Positions 44,224 through 56,152 of a stretch of 64,000 nucleotides of DNA are shown in pieces. The DNA lies in contig NC_080672.1 in assembly GCF_030247195.1 (NCBI RefSeq), forward strand, positions 89,290,113 through 89,354,112, written 5' to 3'. A model generated the notes under the pieces. It saw only the letters and a list, made by a program, of their open reading frames with translations, was not told the origin of the DNA and made no database searches. The position numbers and the translations under genes were made by a program. Origin of the DNA: Topomyia yanbarensis (taxonomy: Eukaryota > Arthropoda > Insecta > Diptera > Culicidae). Position 1 is the first letter of the stretch. Each line of letters opens with the position of its first letter.

Positions 44224-45477
44224 CGCTTTTAATCCACCTAACAGTGTGATGAGACATTTCTTATAACTCTTATCACTCTCTTCTGATATTATATCGTATG
44301 AGAACATTTAAAACTTGATGCTTCGCGATGATAACACATACTACATGGGATTGTGGCAGGACACAGAGAATCGCTCAAATCAGCATAGGACAACATCAGT
44401 GCTAGAAATCTCAAACCAAATCAATAGGAAAGCGAAAAAATGGCCCATAAAATAGACATACAAACGAATTATTGCTAATGCTCTGTTAATAAAATATCTA
44501 AATTCCTCAATCAATGCATTGTGGTGGGAAAACTGAATTTTCCTAAAGGGGTTATGTATAATGTACTGAGCCAAAAAATTGATTTTTTTTAAATCGAAAT
44601 GAAGTTTATACTTTACTCAAATTTCCAACGCGACTGAGACCTAAAAATCAACGCTTTTTCTGGAAAAAAGCGACACTAGCAGTGACACCATTCAAAGAAA
44701 ATCAACAGTGAATATTTCCAGACTTGGTTTTATTTCCTATTTAAGAACTATTGTGTTTTTTACATCCTAGATTGCATGATTCAGTGATCGAAACCCAAAA
44801 CTTCATAAAGTATTTGAAATTATTGAATTAACATTTGTGTTTGCTATTGAAATTGACAAAATGATAGTATCGCCCTTTTGACGATTGTTTACTTTTTCGG
44901 TCCCACCTATCAGCATTGAAGTATCGCCCTTACGTTTTTTTTACAAACCAATTTTACAATTGGTGGGGGTTTGGTGAAAATCGATCTAACTGTCCAAACG
45001 GCATAATTCCGAAACCGTAATTTTTGAAGTTTTAAAATTATGCAGAATTAATTTTTCAGAAAATAGTAACAGAGTTCGTGTCTTTAGCGAATTTGTTGAG
45101 TCTTTATTGTAGTCATGAATGTTAACCTGAGAAAATTCACCATAAATACTTCTTGGACGATATACCGCCAAAATTATTTTATCAAATGATGCGTTGTTTA
45201 ACGTTTGTAAAACTCATCGAAGATACTAAACCTCCGAAATTGGCGGTTTAAAAATGATGTTATCTTGACCTTAAATTACTGTTTTTGAACATTTGACCTA
45301 TACATATAATTGGTCATACAACAAAAATCAAATTCTCATCAAAATCGATCAGGACCTGCTAGAATCGAATGGAAATCGTCATTTTTCATAAATTTCTCTC
45401 TACATTCGGAAAGTGTTATCCTCGTTATTAATCATATTACGTTTGCGTCTCAACTCGACGCATTCCCAAAATATAAA
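44224..45477. repeat. Subfamily-b left end, then unassigned AT-rich DNA
   Basis: The left end TTTTAATCCACCTAACAGTG then GACATTTCTTATAACTC lies at 44224-44264. The remainder has no recognised gene. Parts of 44950-45480 (AATTGGCGGTTTAAAAATGA and similar) read like the body of the same kind of repeat as 47240-47700, but no alignment was made. Confidence 0.45.
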
Positions 45478-46477
45478 CCTGTTTTAATCCACCTAGTGGT
45501 GCAATTGTGCTTGTCTCCCTTGTCCAGACTACGATGGTTATGTTCAATAAAATGGTGGAAATGAATATTTCATGTTCAGTACGATTTGCACATACATACA
45601 ATGGATCGACAGCCACGATCTTGAGATACTATATGATACTGAAACATCGCTTGACCGCCGCTGGTTTCAAGCGATGTTTCAGTATCACATAGTAAGATCC
45701 GGTAGGTCCGGGTCCTGCCAAAAATTTTCAACTTGTTAAGAAATTTTAAACTAGTTTTATTTTTAAAGTAGCAACCACTCACTGCATACTCCCTCCGGGC
45801 CGGTATGATTGACGATTTTTAGATTGATTGCATAACCTTTCTGTATGAGAAAGGCAAAAGGGGGTGGGCGTGGCGTAGTTGGTAAATTGATTGCCTTGTA
45901 CGCAGCGCACCTGGGTTCGAGTCCCGACCCCGCACATAGGGTTCGAAATTTTTCACAAGAGATTTTTCTAACCCAAAGAGGCGAATGACCTTAAGGTTAA
46001 AACCTCTATAATCGAAATAAAAAAAAAGAAAGGCAAAAATGTAACAAAGTCCAAAAAAATCAATTTTTGTCAAACATTATTTTTTTCGAGTTTACATCAA
46101 ATCTCGATGTTTCATGCATTATAAAGTCATTTGGCATCAAAAATACAAATTTGATTTTGAAAATTTTTCATTTCAGTTTATATGGGAATTTGCTGTGTGA
46201 TTGCACTCTTCAACTCGTAACTCCGGAACCGGAAGTCCAATCAATAAAAAATCAATTGCAGCCGATGGGAAGGTTGTACCTTTCATTTGAGACTAACTTT
46301 GTGCAAATCGATCCAGCCATCTCTGAGAAACAGAGGTCACATATTTTTCCACATACACACATACATACACACAGACATTTTCCGATCTCGATGAACTGAG
46401 TCGATTGGCATATGACACTCGGCCCTCCCGGTCGGGATTAGATTGACGAATTTTAGAGTGAATGAGAAAGGCAAAAA
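45478..46477 (+). repeat. Hairpin-repeat copy (subfamily a) carrying a nested SINE
   Basis: The left end is at 45478-45520 (TTTTAATCCACCTAGTGGTG). The first right-end hairpin is at 45836-45842/45848-45854. After the SINE comes a module (46027-46477) with CCGGAACCGGAAGTC, a CA tract (46350-46376), a CGGCCCTCC block and a decayed right end ATGAGAAAGGCAAAAAC. The order matches 9337-10429. Confidence 0.75.
45860..46026 (+). mobile_element. tRNA-derived SINE, copy 2, nested
   Basis: The A box TGGCGTAGTTGG lies at 45871-45882 and the B box GGTTCGAGTCC, a near-consensus pol III box, at 45914-45924. The body and the A-rich tail (AATCGAAATAAAAAA) match copy 1. It is flanked by a 12-bp target duplication AGAAAGGCAAAA at 45848-45859 and 46027-46038, which is the hairpin tail of the host repeat. 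The better boxes suggest it is younger than copy 1. Confidence 0.9.
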
Positions 46478-47239
46478 CATTTTTAGCAAATGTTGAAAGT
46501 TATGCATTTTTTGGTGCGCAGTTCTATGTTTCATAGACATTAAATCAATTTTAACTTCGCTTCCTATTAAATAAAGACCCTTATTACAGTACATCTCTAC
46601 AAAAACGAGCTCAATTTGAAAAGAAATCTGAGGATCATGATTGAAAACAGAACTCTGGAATTTTCTATTGGAATGTTTTCAGGCAGGATTTTGATATTGA
46701 TGCAATTAGACAACTGTGAAATTAAGACCAAAAGATCAGTTACATATCAGGACCCCATTCCGACAATTTATCAAAAGTCCTCATGATGTTTGCAACAACA
46801 GAATATCAATGTACGGATCAGATAATTGTTATTGTAATATTTAATTAAATCAGTCTGCATCAATAAATTTTCAACTTCAATCCAATTTTTTTTGTGGGTG
46901 TGGTGGGGGGGGGGGCGTTGTATGGTGTTAAACCCCAAAACCTTCTCTTGGCTACGCCGTTGCTTGGAGTTAGTTATTTCGCTTTTCATTTTCCAATATG
47001 TTTCAGATCGATCCGATGGTCATGAATTAGAAAAATTGCAGTCAGAAGATTCGCACAAATGAACATTTTTGCACTGATAAGTTATCAAGTTCCTTCCAGA
47101 CAACTTGGAAGTGTTCGGTGATTATTTCTAGCGGTTGTAGATAGAAAAATGAAATACAAAATTCGTTTTATCGAAATAATGTTTGGCTTATTTCAATGGA
47201 TTATTACTATATTGAACAATAAATAGGCGACAAAGAGTA
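46478..47239. repeat. Unassigned, with an orphan hAT-like terminus
   Basis: A G-rich run at about 46893-46917 is followed by CTTCTCTTGGCTACGCCGTTG ending at 46962. On the minus strand this starts CAACGGCGTAGCCAAG, close to the CAGGSRCGTAGCCAG ends seen at 8892 and 14602. No partner end was found. Confidence 0.4.
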
Positions 47240-48034
47240 ATCCACAAACAACAAGCCATAACTTTTAAAGTATTCAAAATAGATATTTGAAGTCTTCAGT
47301 AAAGTTATTCGCAAAAGTAAGAGCTACAAATTTGCTGAAGGCATCATTTCGATATAATCACTTCCAAGAAAATTTGTGAAAATATCTCACTCATAGGGGG
47401 ATTAATCAGCAAAAGCACAATACCAAAAGAAAGGGCATATTACCTCCATTAAATTCTTCGAAGATACTATTGACCTAAAATAAGCCGTTTTGGCGTTAAT
47501 AATAGATTACATGTTTTTGGTCATATTTCTGGCAATGGGAAATGATAAAAATCTTTCGTCCGCATTTAATGTTAAATATCTCTTTTGATAATAGTCCGAT
47601 TTCAACAATCTGTAGCTTGTTCGAAAGGTATTCGTTAAAGCTGTCTAAAAACATATAAATTGCTATTCTATATTGTCAATTTCGGCAGATAATTCAAAAA
47701 AACTGCAAAAAACGCCATTTTTACGCATTCAAACATTCATATCTTGGAAACTAAACATCAGAATCAAAAACAAATTAATAGCGTTCATACTGTTTTTTAG
47801 TTCTTTCATTTAAAATTGGTTTGGATAAGATCGGTTCAGCCATTGCTGAGAAACACGAATGAGAATTTGTCCGTTACATACACACACACACACAGACACA
47901 CACACACACACAGACATTGTCCCAAATCGTCGAGCTGAGTCGATTGGTATATAAGACTCGGCCCTCCGGGCCTCGGAAAAAATCTTGAAAGTTTGAGCGA
48001 ATTCTATACATTTCTTTTATAAGAAATGTAAAAA
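47240..48034 (+). repeat. Hairpin-repeat subfamily b module and right end
   Basis: The body is AT-rich with a CA tract (47877-47914), GAGTCGATTGGTATATAAGA and the CGGCCCTCCGGGCC block (47960-47973). It ends in a perfect 9-bp hairpin ACATTTCTT-TTAT-AAGAAATGT at 48008-48029, followed by AAAAA. The minus-strand frame at 47874-48059 reads through the microsatellite and is not a gene. Confidence 0.7.
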
Positions 48035-48049
48035 CATAAACAACTTGTG

Positions 48050-48560
48050 GGGCAGTCAAGCTAACGCGTTAAGGTGCTGAAAATAAAATAATTCAGAAAC
48101 ATCACTATTACATTTGTATTTACTAACTACTGCCCTGACTGAAGGAAAAATTTCGCCACTGTTTATATTTTTCACAGGTTGGTGGCTGCTCACTTGCGAC
48201 TACCGTAATGGATCACATCTCAGAACTCTTCGCGAACAGATGAGGGATTCACAGCGGTATGACATCCATATTAATGATGATTTTCGCTGGTGTGTATTTA
48301 TCAGAGACCGCCATCTTAGATTTCGAAATGTCCTCAATCGTCAATTTCCGGCATCTACTGACTACCCCTTTTCAAACGATACCCATATTGAAAGTGGTTC
48401 TCACTTTTTTGTGGTAACTGGAAGTCGATATTTTGTGTTTCAAAATGGCCTCAATCATTAATTGCCGTCACCTACTGACTACCCCTTTTCAAATGATGTC
48501 CATGTTGGTGTCATCTTGGATTTCAAAATATCTTCAAACATCGATTTCCGTTCCCTGTCA
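48050..48560. repeat. Fold-back terminus plus minus-oriented tandem units
   Basis: The terminal segment 48050-48230 is an inverted copy of 43400-43570. It is followed by three units read on the minus strand (GCCATCTTAGATTTCGAAAT near 48310, then near 48426 and 48510) spaced about 85-116 bp. This is a truncated member of the array family at 41400-43330. Confidence 0.65.
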
Positions 48561-48879
48561 CTTTGGACTTTGGGCGAGCAACATCGATCGTGCTTGTTTT
48601 TAAACAGTTAAATTGATGTGTGTATGTGTGTGTGTTCTTCCACTTAACATTTTGCCTGACAAAAAAAAACGATAATTGCAGAAATTATTAGGATAACAAT
48701 TGTTTTAAACAATTTGAAATAACGGTTACTTCTCAATCACATTACAAGGTCGTTTCAGTCCAATATTACTATAAATTCTATAGCAAATCATATGTAAAAA
48801 GGAAACATGAAAACTTGCAACATGACCAACAGAAACTTCCATGGGTATCACCTTAGGTCAAATAAACGTAAAGGCGACA

Positions 48880-48922
48880 AAATAAATAGATAAATAAACC
48901 AATAATAAAATAAATAAACAGA

Positions 48923-49013
<91 letters not shown>

Positions 49014-49083
49014 ATAGATAAATAGATAAATAAATAAATAAATAAATAAATTAATTAATTAATTAATAAATAAATAAATAAAA
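48880..49083. repeat. AAAT microsatellite
   Basis: More than 150 bp is nearly pure (AAAT)n between about 48920 and 49012, with interruptions (GATA, TTAATTAATT) on either side. Its homogeneity suggests recent expansion. Confidence 0.92.
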
Positions 49084-49999
49084 TCATGAAATCCATGAAA
49101 TGACCTACTCTCGCCAGCGAAACTCGATACGGAGACAACGCCGTCGATCACAACGTTGGGCGAAGGAACGTAAACGCGATGCTCGCACTAGCTCGTAGTG
49201 TGCTAAGACTTTAGCCTATATAAAGCTATCAATAGCAATGATAAGCTGGTCTTTAGTGGCCCTTTTCATCTCTTGAACTTTAGAAAATCGTGAAGTTGAA
49301 TCCACAGCATTTTATATAATGTTTAACATCTTTGATTTCCGTACAAAAAATATTCAAGGACCATCCGACTCTGTATTTCTGTACTATTTTTACTGACACT
49401 ATTCAGCGTCATAGCAGCCTTCATATTCTTCAACGCTTTATTTACGAACTAATACAACCTTCAAGGTCGAAAGCAAAAACGTCAATAATTTGATGCATTT
49501 TTCTGCAATTGGCTTCATGGAAGTAATTATAAATTTGACCCAATTGAAGTTTTACCAGACTACTTTAAACGCAATCAATTTAAGTTGATAATATGATTTT
49601 AGATTTAGGTTATTGCGAAAATTAGATGTTGTAAATCTTTTAAAAATCTTTCTTAAATTAGTACCTTTGGATTTTTTTCATTTGTCAGATTTTTTTCCGG
49701 ATTACTTTGAATGTTCGCTTTAGAAGAAGAAAAGATACCCAGCATTGAAAATATTTTTCCCCTTATGCAAAATTCCCAAGTGGGAAAATTTTGGACAAGA
49801 CCAATTTCTTTGTGCATGAGGGCACATGCCTTACATGAAGTATGGTTTTTTTTGTTTTAGTGTTTCGGATTCTGCTTAAAGTACAAACTCTCCAAATTAG
49901 TCCATGAATAACAAAAATCCTAACTGCTTTCGGTTCATAAAATTCCGTTCGCCTTGATGGGAAGTCTCGCCTTAAAATCACCAGTTCAGCGATAACAAA
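49084..49999. other. Noncoding stretch
   Basis: No gene was recognised. The minus-strand frame at 49763-50020 crosses the promoter-like site downstream and has no domain. Confidence 0.35.
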
Positions 50000-50002
50000 C
50001 CG

Positions 50003-50040
50003 TATAAAAAGTCGCTTCAATAAGTTTCCAGTTCATCAGC
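50003..50040 (+). promoter_or_regulatory. Candidate RNA polymerase II core promoter
   Basis: TATAAAAA at 50003-50010 is followed by an initiator-like TTCATCA with the A at 50035, 32 nt from the first T. That is the usual arthropod TATA-to-start spacing. The sequence after it is pyrimidine- and CAGT-rich, as in many 5' leaders. No downstream ORF supports it, so it may start a spliced or noncoding transcript, or be chance. Confidence 0.35.
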
Positions 50041-53000
50041 TACTTTCGCACTTTCGCCGTCCCCACAGCACAGTCGGTGGTCCGTCCATTCAGCAGTCAG
50101 TTACCATTTTCGTACGAACTGACACTGCTGCCAGCAGATTTATTATCACACTGGCACGAGATGTAAAAGTTGAAGCAATTTTTTTTTGCTCGCCAACCAA
50201 CCAGCGGGTCATCAAATCGCACATTTTCGTTCTCGCTGGTTCCCCGCCCACGAGGTGCGGAGACGTAAAAATCAATTTTTTTTTTTATATTGGATTGATC
50301 AACTTTCGTCGCCGGTTGGAACCCACGAGAGCTGCGAAGGATAAACAAATGGTCGTCCTACGAGTTCTTCTGCCAATTTTGTACGAATTTGCTATGGTGT
50401 CAAGCAGGTGGCACTTTGCCGTGCAGACCGGATTGAGCCACCTTTCGGTGGCGCGGGGGCGTGATGATATAATAAGCTCGACTTAAATTCAAATTTATTC
50501 CAGTATAATGGATTTGCATGCGCGCGAATCAGATCAGAGTTGGTGACTTCCCTCGCGAGCTTGGATGAGGGTTGATACAAAGTGAGTATAAATAATTTAT
50601 TAGGTAATAAGAATGAATTTTATATCCTTTTGATGCCGGTCGTATATGAGATTGAAAGAATGTCGTGGGACAAGTATCTTTTTGTGTGTGGACTGGGGTG
50701 TTTGTTATCATTCGAAACTGATTGATTAAAAGTCAATAACCAATCTGAAAAGCTGAAATTTCTGGAATAAATACATTGAACTAGAGCGAGTATAATAATC
50801 AAGTTGAAAACGGTAGTACAATAGATTCCTGTACTTCAATAACCCCCAATTCTAACGGCGAAACTCCTCCACAATAGCCCAGTGCCAGACGAGTCACCGT
50901 AGGCTATAACTCTTAATTTCTTTAATTCAGCACGACACTTAAAATTATCACCGACAACATAAATATAACTCTTTGTGAATGGTCTCTCCAGCCGCCATAA
51001 ACAATTCCGACTCGAGAGGGCCCAACCGAAAAGCTATATGTACCAACTACTACTGCTGTTGGAGGTGGGGTAGCAGGCGGAAAGGCGCACTGGGCAGATG
51101 TGAACCGACCGTGAGCGGTCGCCTCTTGTAGTTTCATTTACTCTCCGCCGGCAGACGCCGTGACTGTAGGTAGTGTTTTTTCGCCCTAAGTTTGTGTCTA
51201 TGTTGTGCCCCCTCATCTCCTACCTTTCTCCACTAGGTAGGGGAACTGTTTGCTCCAATTTCTGCCAACTACAGCAAAACGCCAATGATATATTTAGCTG
51301 CTGGCTGCGGCTGGCGTAACAGCAACGTGCACATAAGCAACACTTTGTCGCCTGGCAATAAATAAATGTACAACAATAGAACTATCTCGTTCCGGAGGTT
51401 GTGTTCGCTGATGATCGGGAATGGAACGGGGCTGCCACAGAAGTCAGTTCTACATCCAACGAACCGTCGGGCCACCCTTCGTACTATTGGATATTTTGAC
51501 CAATTTCGGAACCGGAACGAAGGTTTTCACTTTACCACCCGTGGCGGTGCTGTGTTGGCCAAAAACCAAAAGGTACCACAGTAAATTTTCCTTGGCGAAA
51601 AAAAAACCGCAAGAGTAAGAATGATATATGTGAAACATAACTAGCTTCGTAGTTTATGCGTCTTTCCACAGATTTAAAATTGTTCCAGCGGACGAAAATT
51701 ATTGTTTGTAGGGTTCCATACGCAATGAGCTTCACGCAAAAGTCTTAGATTATACCAAATCCAATAACGCATCAGAAATAATAGGACCTTAAACCATCCA
51801 TGACAAACAAGACAATTTTTGACAGTGCTTCCCCCGGAGACGGACACCACATTCATTATATGTGATGATTGGAACCGAAAACTTACCATTTGTCGGGACT
51901 CCGGCGGACGGAGAAAGTACAACCCAAGTGCTGTGAAAGCGAGGTAGTGTTTTCCCTCTTTGCAATATATTCTCACACTGGCAGCACTGCTACAGAGAGG
52001 TACCTACAACTGATGATGGCAATTTGTAGTGCACATGCCCTCAAACTCACACGAACCGGCGCGGTGGTGAGGTTTTGCACGGAAACATATCGCGAAAACG
52101 TGAACAAAAGCGCACAACCGTCCTCGTCGTCGACGGCGGCGCGGCAGCAGCAGCGGAAAGAGTCATTATCTCAAGCACATACATTTAATTAAATTTACGA
52201 TACTGTCTTCGCTCATTTTCAGCAGCAAAACGGAAAGAAAGGAAGCAGCTTAATTCTTCTCGGCGAACAAAAAAAAATTGCAGACACGTTATTTTGCTAC
52301 CAGAGCAATGCTTTGACGGTAAAATCTTGATGGTGGTTCTGGAATTTGTGCGATAAAAAGAACTCGTTAAATGGTTCGACTGGGAAATGTATGCGGTGCA
52401 GTTTCGCCAGGAAAAACACTAAGATTGTTTGAAATTGTTTCGGGTCGATGCTGATTAGGTTTTTTAGGAATCATGGCTGTATAGCAAAAAAAGTTATCCC
52501 AGCAATTCAAAAGAGATGATTTCGCTTCCGTCCGGAGGATATGTAAATTTGATTAGAACATTTCGTTGGTTTCAATGGAAAAATAAAGGTCTCCTGTTTG
52601 GTAGGCAAATTTAATATTTGAAACGCTTTCCGCATAAAAGAAAAAATGACAAACTTGACGAGTTTTGCAAACGATGTGGTAGTAGTGATTGGTTTTGTAA
52701 ATTAGTGTATTATACCCAAAAGCACCACACTGAGAGCGTTTTATTTGTATGTAATTTGAAATATTCGCTGATTTGATGGCATTGAAAGGGAACACGTATC
52801 TGCCTGGTGACGCCAATGAAGCTGACATTGCTTTGAACTGAGTAAAATAATATTTTTGTTTATTTGGTGTTTATTGCGCTAACCAGGGGACAAATTCATA
52901 GCATTTAATGTGCGTAGTAAATACGCATGGTCTTGTCTAAGTGGAATAATGTCTGTTAAATCATTTATGACGGCTGAAAAATGATAAATCGCGTGAAGGA

Positions 53001-53140
53001 TTGAAAACTAGTTATCAATTTTCAGTATCATAACTTGTTTGTGGAGAAAGAGAACAATACGTAAATGTCGTTGATTGAAGGCTAATATTTCGAGATATCA
53101 AAGGAAATAGTGTTTCTTTCTATAGCATTGTTCTCGGAAT
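50041..53140. other. Noncoding, higher-GC DNA
   Basis: The frames (for example 51674-51976 minus and 51869-52192 plus) overlap on both strands without domains. A CG-rich patch with CGTCGTCGACGGCGGCGCGG at about 52120 and CAG runs could be untranslated or regulatory host DNA. No splice-bounded exon could be supported. Confidence 0.4.
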
Positions 53141-53149
53141 ACCATACCT

Positions 53150-54620
53150 GTGGATTATAGCGTCTCCTCCAAACTCAACGACGACCCTGATACCGATTTA
53201 CCTCTAAACATGCAAACATATGGAAAAGCGCATCCTGTTTTATTAGGTAACATAATAGAACGTAAATGTTCATTCGAAGCTAGACAAGGTATTTCACCCG
53301 TTGACAACCTATCCCCCTTGCAGTCCAATGACGTCTTTGGATCAAGAACGCCCTGCAACACCAGTACTTCAACAGCAGAATCAGTTAGGAATCTACTACC
53401 AGAACATTCGAGGTCTGCGTACCAAAATTGACGAACTTTTTGTTGCGGTCTACGACGAATGTTATGACGTCATAGTTTTGACAGAGACATGGTTGAACGA
53501 TGAAATAAATTCTCTGCAATTATTTGGCCCGAACTACACTGTTTACCGCAACGATAGAGATTCAGCTAAAACAGGTAAAAGGCGAGGTGGTGGTGTCCTT
53601 ATCGCTGTGACTAATCGGTTGGTATCTAAAATAATGGATGGCAATGATAGTTATCCTGAACATTTCAGTAGATCAGCATGGTTTCTTTCCAGGAAGATCA
53701 ACAAACACAAACTTGGTTCAGTTTACTTCATTCTGCATAAGAAATATGGAGGAAGGCTTACAAATTGACACCGTTTATGCAGACCGCAAAGCAGCTTTCG
53801 ACTGCGTCGACCACATGTTACTGTTAGCAAAAGTGAAACGGTGGCTTCCAATTATGTGGATTGGCTGAAGCCGTATCTCACATCCCGCTCCCTATCTGTG
53901 AAATTGGGAATCAATGAATCATAGTGCTTCGTAAATACGTACGGCGTACCACAAGGCAGCAACCTCGGCAGACTGCTTTTTTCCATATTTTTCAATGATG
54001 TCTGCTACGTGATTCCTCCAGGTTGAAGGTTAATTTACGCCGATGATCTGAAAATTATTCTTATAGTCAGATCAGTTCAAGACTGTTTGGAGGTGCAGAG
54101 ATACATAGATCTTTTCGAAGAAGAAATTTGCTGATACTCAGTGTGTCGAAATGTACCGTGATCACTTTCTTTTGGAAGAAGAATGCAATTGTTTGGGACT
54201 ACGACGTGTCCGGTGAAATGCTATGCAGAACGACAGTAGTGAAGGACCTGGAAATGCTGTTAGATATAAAAATGACATTCAGACACCATTACTCTAGTAT
54301 CGTGACAGGAATCTCGGGTTCATTGTTAACGCTCTCAACGAATTTCGTGATCTGTACTGCGTGAGAGCACTTTATTTTTCACTCGTACGGTCTATTCTGG
54401 ATGCAACGGCTGTAGTTTGAAGTCCCTACACCGAAATCTGAAGCAGCGGAATAGAAACAGTACAAAGAAAATTTATACGGTACTCGCTTCGATTTCTACC
54501 GTGGCAGAATCCAACAGAATTATCGTCCTATGAAGATCGTTGTCGTTTGCTCAACATGGATACATTGGTCAAAAGATTTGTGCACCCACTTCTCACTAGT
54601 AATAAATGCTTTCCGTCACA
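53150..54620 (+). mobile_element. CR1/Jockey-like LINE, internally deleted
   Basis: The endonuclease start (GIYYQNIRGLRTKIDELFVA, VLTETWLNDEIN, GGGVLIAVTNRLVS; frame 53301-53768) passes within about 30 bp into reverse transcriptase text (DQHGFFPGRSTNTNLVQFTS, then AAFDCVDHMLLLAKV; frame 53638-53868). Later pieces read GVPQGSNLGRLLFSIFFND (about 53947), LIYADDLKI (about 54035), LSVSKCTVITFFWKK (54128 on) and VQRKFIRYSLRFLPW (54453 on). The late endonuclease and early reverse transcriptase are missing. The YADD box is present but frameshifts surround it. RNase H is absent, as usual for this group. Confidence 0.8.
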
Positions 54621-54629
54621 AGCGTGGAC

Positions 54630-55480
54630 ATACAGTGCCATCTTAAGACCACTCGGCGCCCCCTGGGCACTATTGAACTAAAGAACAGGTGTAAATAGTC
54701 ATATCTTAGCATGGTTCTTCATGCCACTCTAAGATTTCCAAATTTGAACAAAGTAGGCCAACAAACAAACCATCAAAATAAATGAAGAACATACATAGTT
54801 ATAGAACCCATCACCAGGTGGCATTATGTACGCAAGAAGGTCTGAGTTGATATGAAAACTTATTAGCAAGTGACTCTACCATGCGTAGAATTTCCAAAAA
54901 AGCAATATCCCGGACACCCTACGGTAAAGTTAATAGCGTTTAAAATGATAAATCAGAATATGGCAGAGAAGAATCCTGTTGCAATCTAATAATTCTAAAA
55001 AGAGATATATTGTAAAAGCCATTGGAAAGGAAAAGGGCATTTAAAGGTTTGAAATAAAGAAATATTAAGTGACGTTTCTCTTAATAGCAGTTGCATAATG
55101 TAGCAGAAACCTAACAGAATTAACATGTGGTAATCTGACCTTCATAGTTGCATGACGTTGTTTGAGAATGAAGAGTGCTTTAGCCAAGGGGGAAAGCTTA
55201 AGTACGGCGAGTTTACCGTCCACCATTTGAACGTTGGCTTGAACAGCAAAGAAAAATCTTTGTAATCCGTGATGAGTTTAGGTGGCTTTCGTAAACAAAG
55301 CGTGAAATTTCCTATTTATTGGGTATTTTTAAGAGTACGTTTTTCACGTTTCAATACTGTTTCAATATTAGTCATTAAAGATGGGGTTTTATGTGGCAAA
55401 ATTCGAGTTTTACCATTTAAATCAGTGAATCTCTGGAAACACCTAAATTATATTGAGGTGATAAGTCTTTACATAAGTAC
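54630..55480. other. Unassigned stretch between two LINEs
   Basis: A GGCGCCCCCTGGGCAC phrase near 54655 stands out from the AT-rich context. The frame at 55269-55484 has no domain. No gene is called. Confidence 0.35.
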
Positions 55481-56152
55481 ATAGAAGAAGAAGGAACAAA
55501 CACGGACGATCGGCAAGTGACTAACGAAGAGCTCGTAGAAACATCGAAGCGCCTGAAGTCAAAGAAAGTCCGGATGGAATACCCAACGTGGAGCTGAAAG
55601 CTGCGATCCTGGTATAACCGGACATGTTTAGAATGGTGCTGCAGAAGTGCCCAAAGGAAGGCAACTTTCCCGAAATGTGGATGGTCCAGAAGCTAGTGTT
55701 GCTGCCAAATCCAGGGAAACCACCTATATGTCTGCAGGATACAGTCGGAAAACTCCTAGGAAAGGTTCATCCCTAACAGGTTGACGAAATTCACGGAAGG
55801 TAAGCGCGGACTGTCCAAAATGCAGTTCGGATTCCGCAAAGGAGCATTGACAGTGGATGCAATTCGGACAGTGCTCGAGAGTGCTGAGATTTAGATATCT
55901 AAAGATGTGGAGAATGCATTTAACAGCGCCAGCTGGGAAGCCCAAGCCGCAGCGCTGCACAGAATGAGGGTTCCCGACTACCTATGCCAGATCCTGAAGA
56001 GCTGTTTCCAGAGTAGAGTGCTGTTGTACGAGACGAGCGAAGGGCAGAAGTCAATGCGAGTCACAGCGGGCGTCTCTCAGGGCTCCATTTTCGGTCCAAC
56101 TCTTTGGAATGGGATGTACGATGGGGTCTAAACGCTGTGGCTGCCCAGGAAA

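Noticed and set aside
52069..52192. Ser/Ala/Gln-rich coding exon
   Set aside because: Composition comes from CGTCGT and CAG-type simple repeats; other frames are equally open or closed and no splice sites could be supported.
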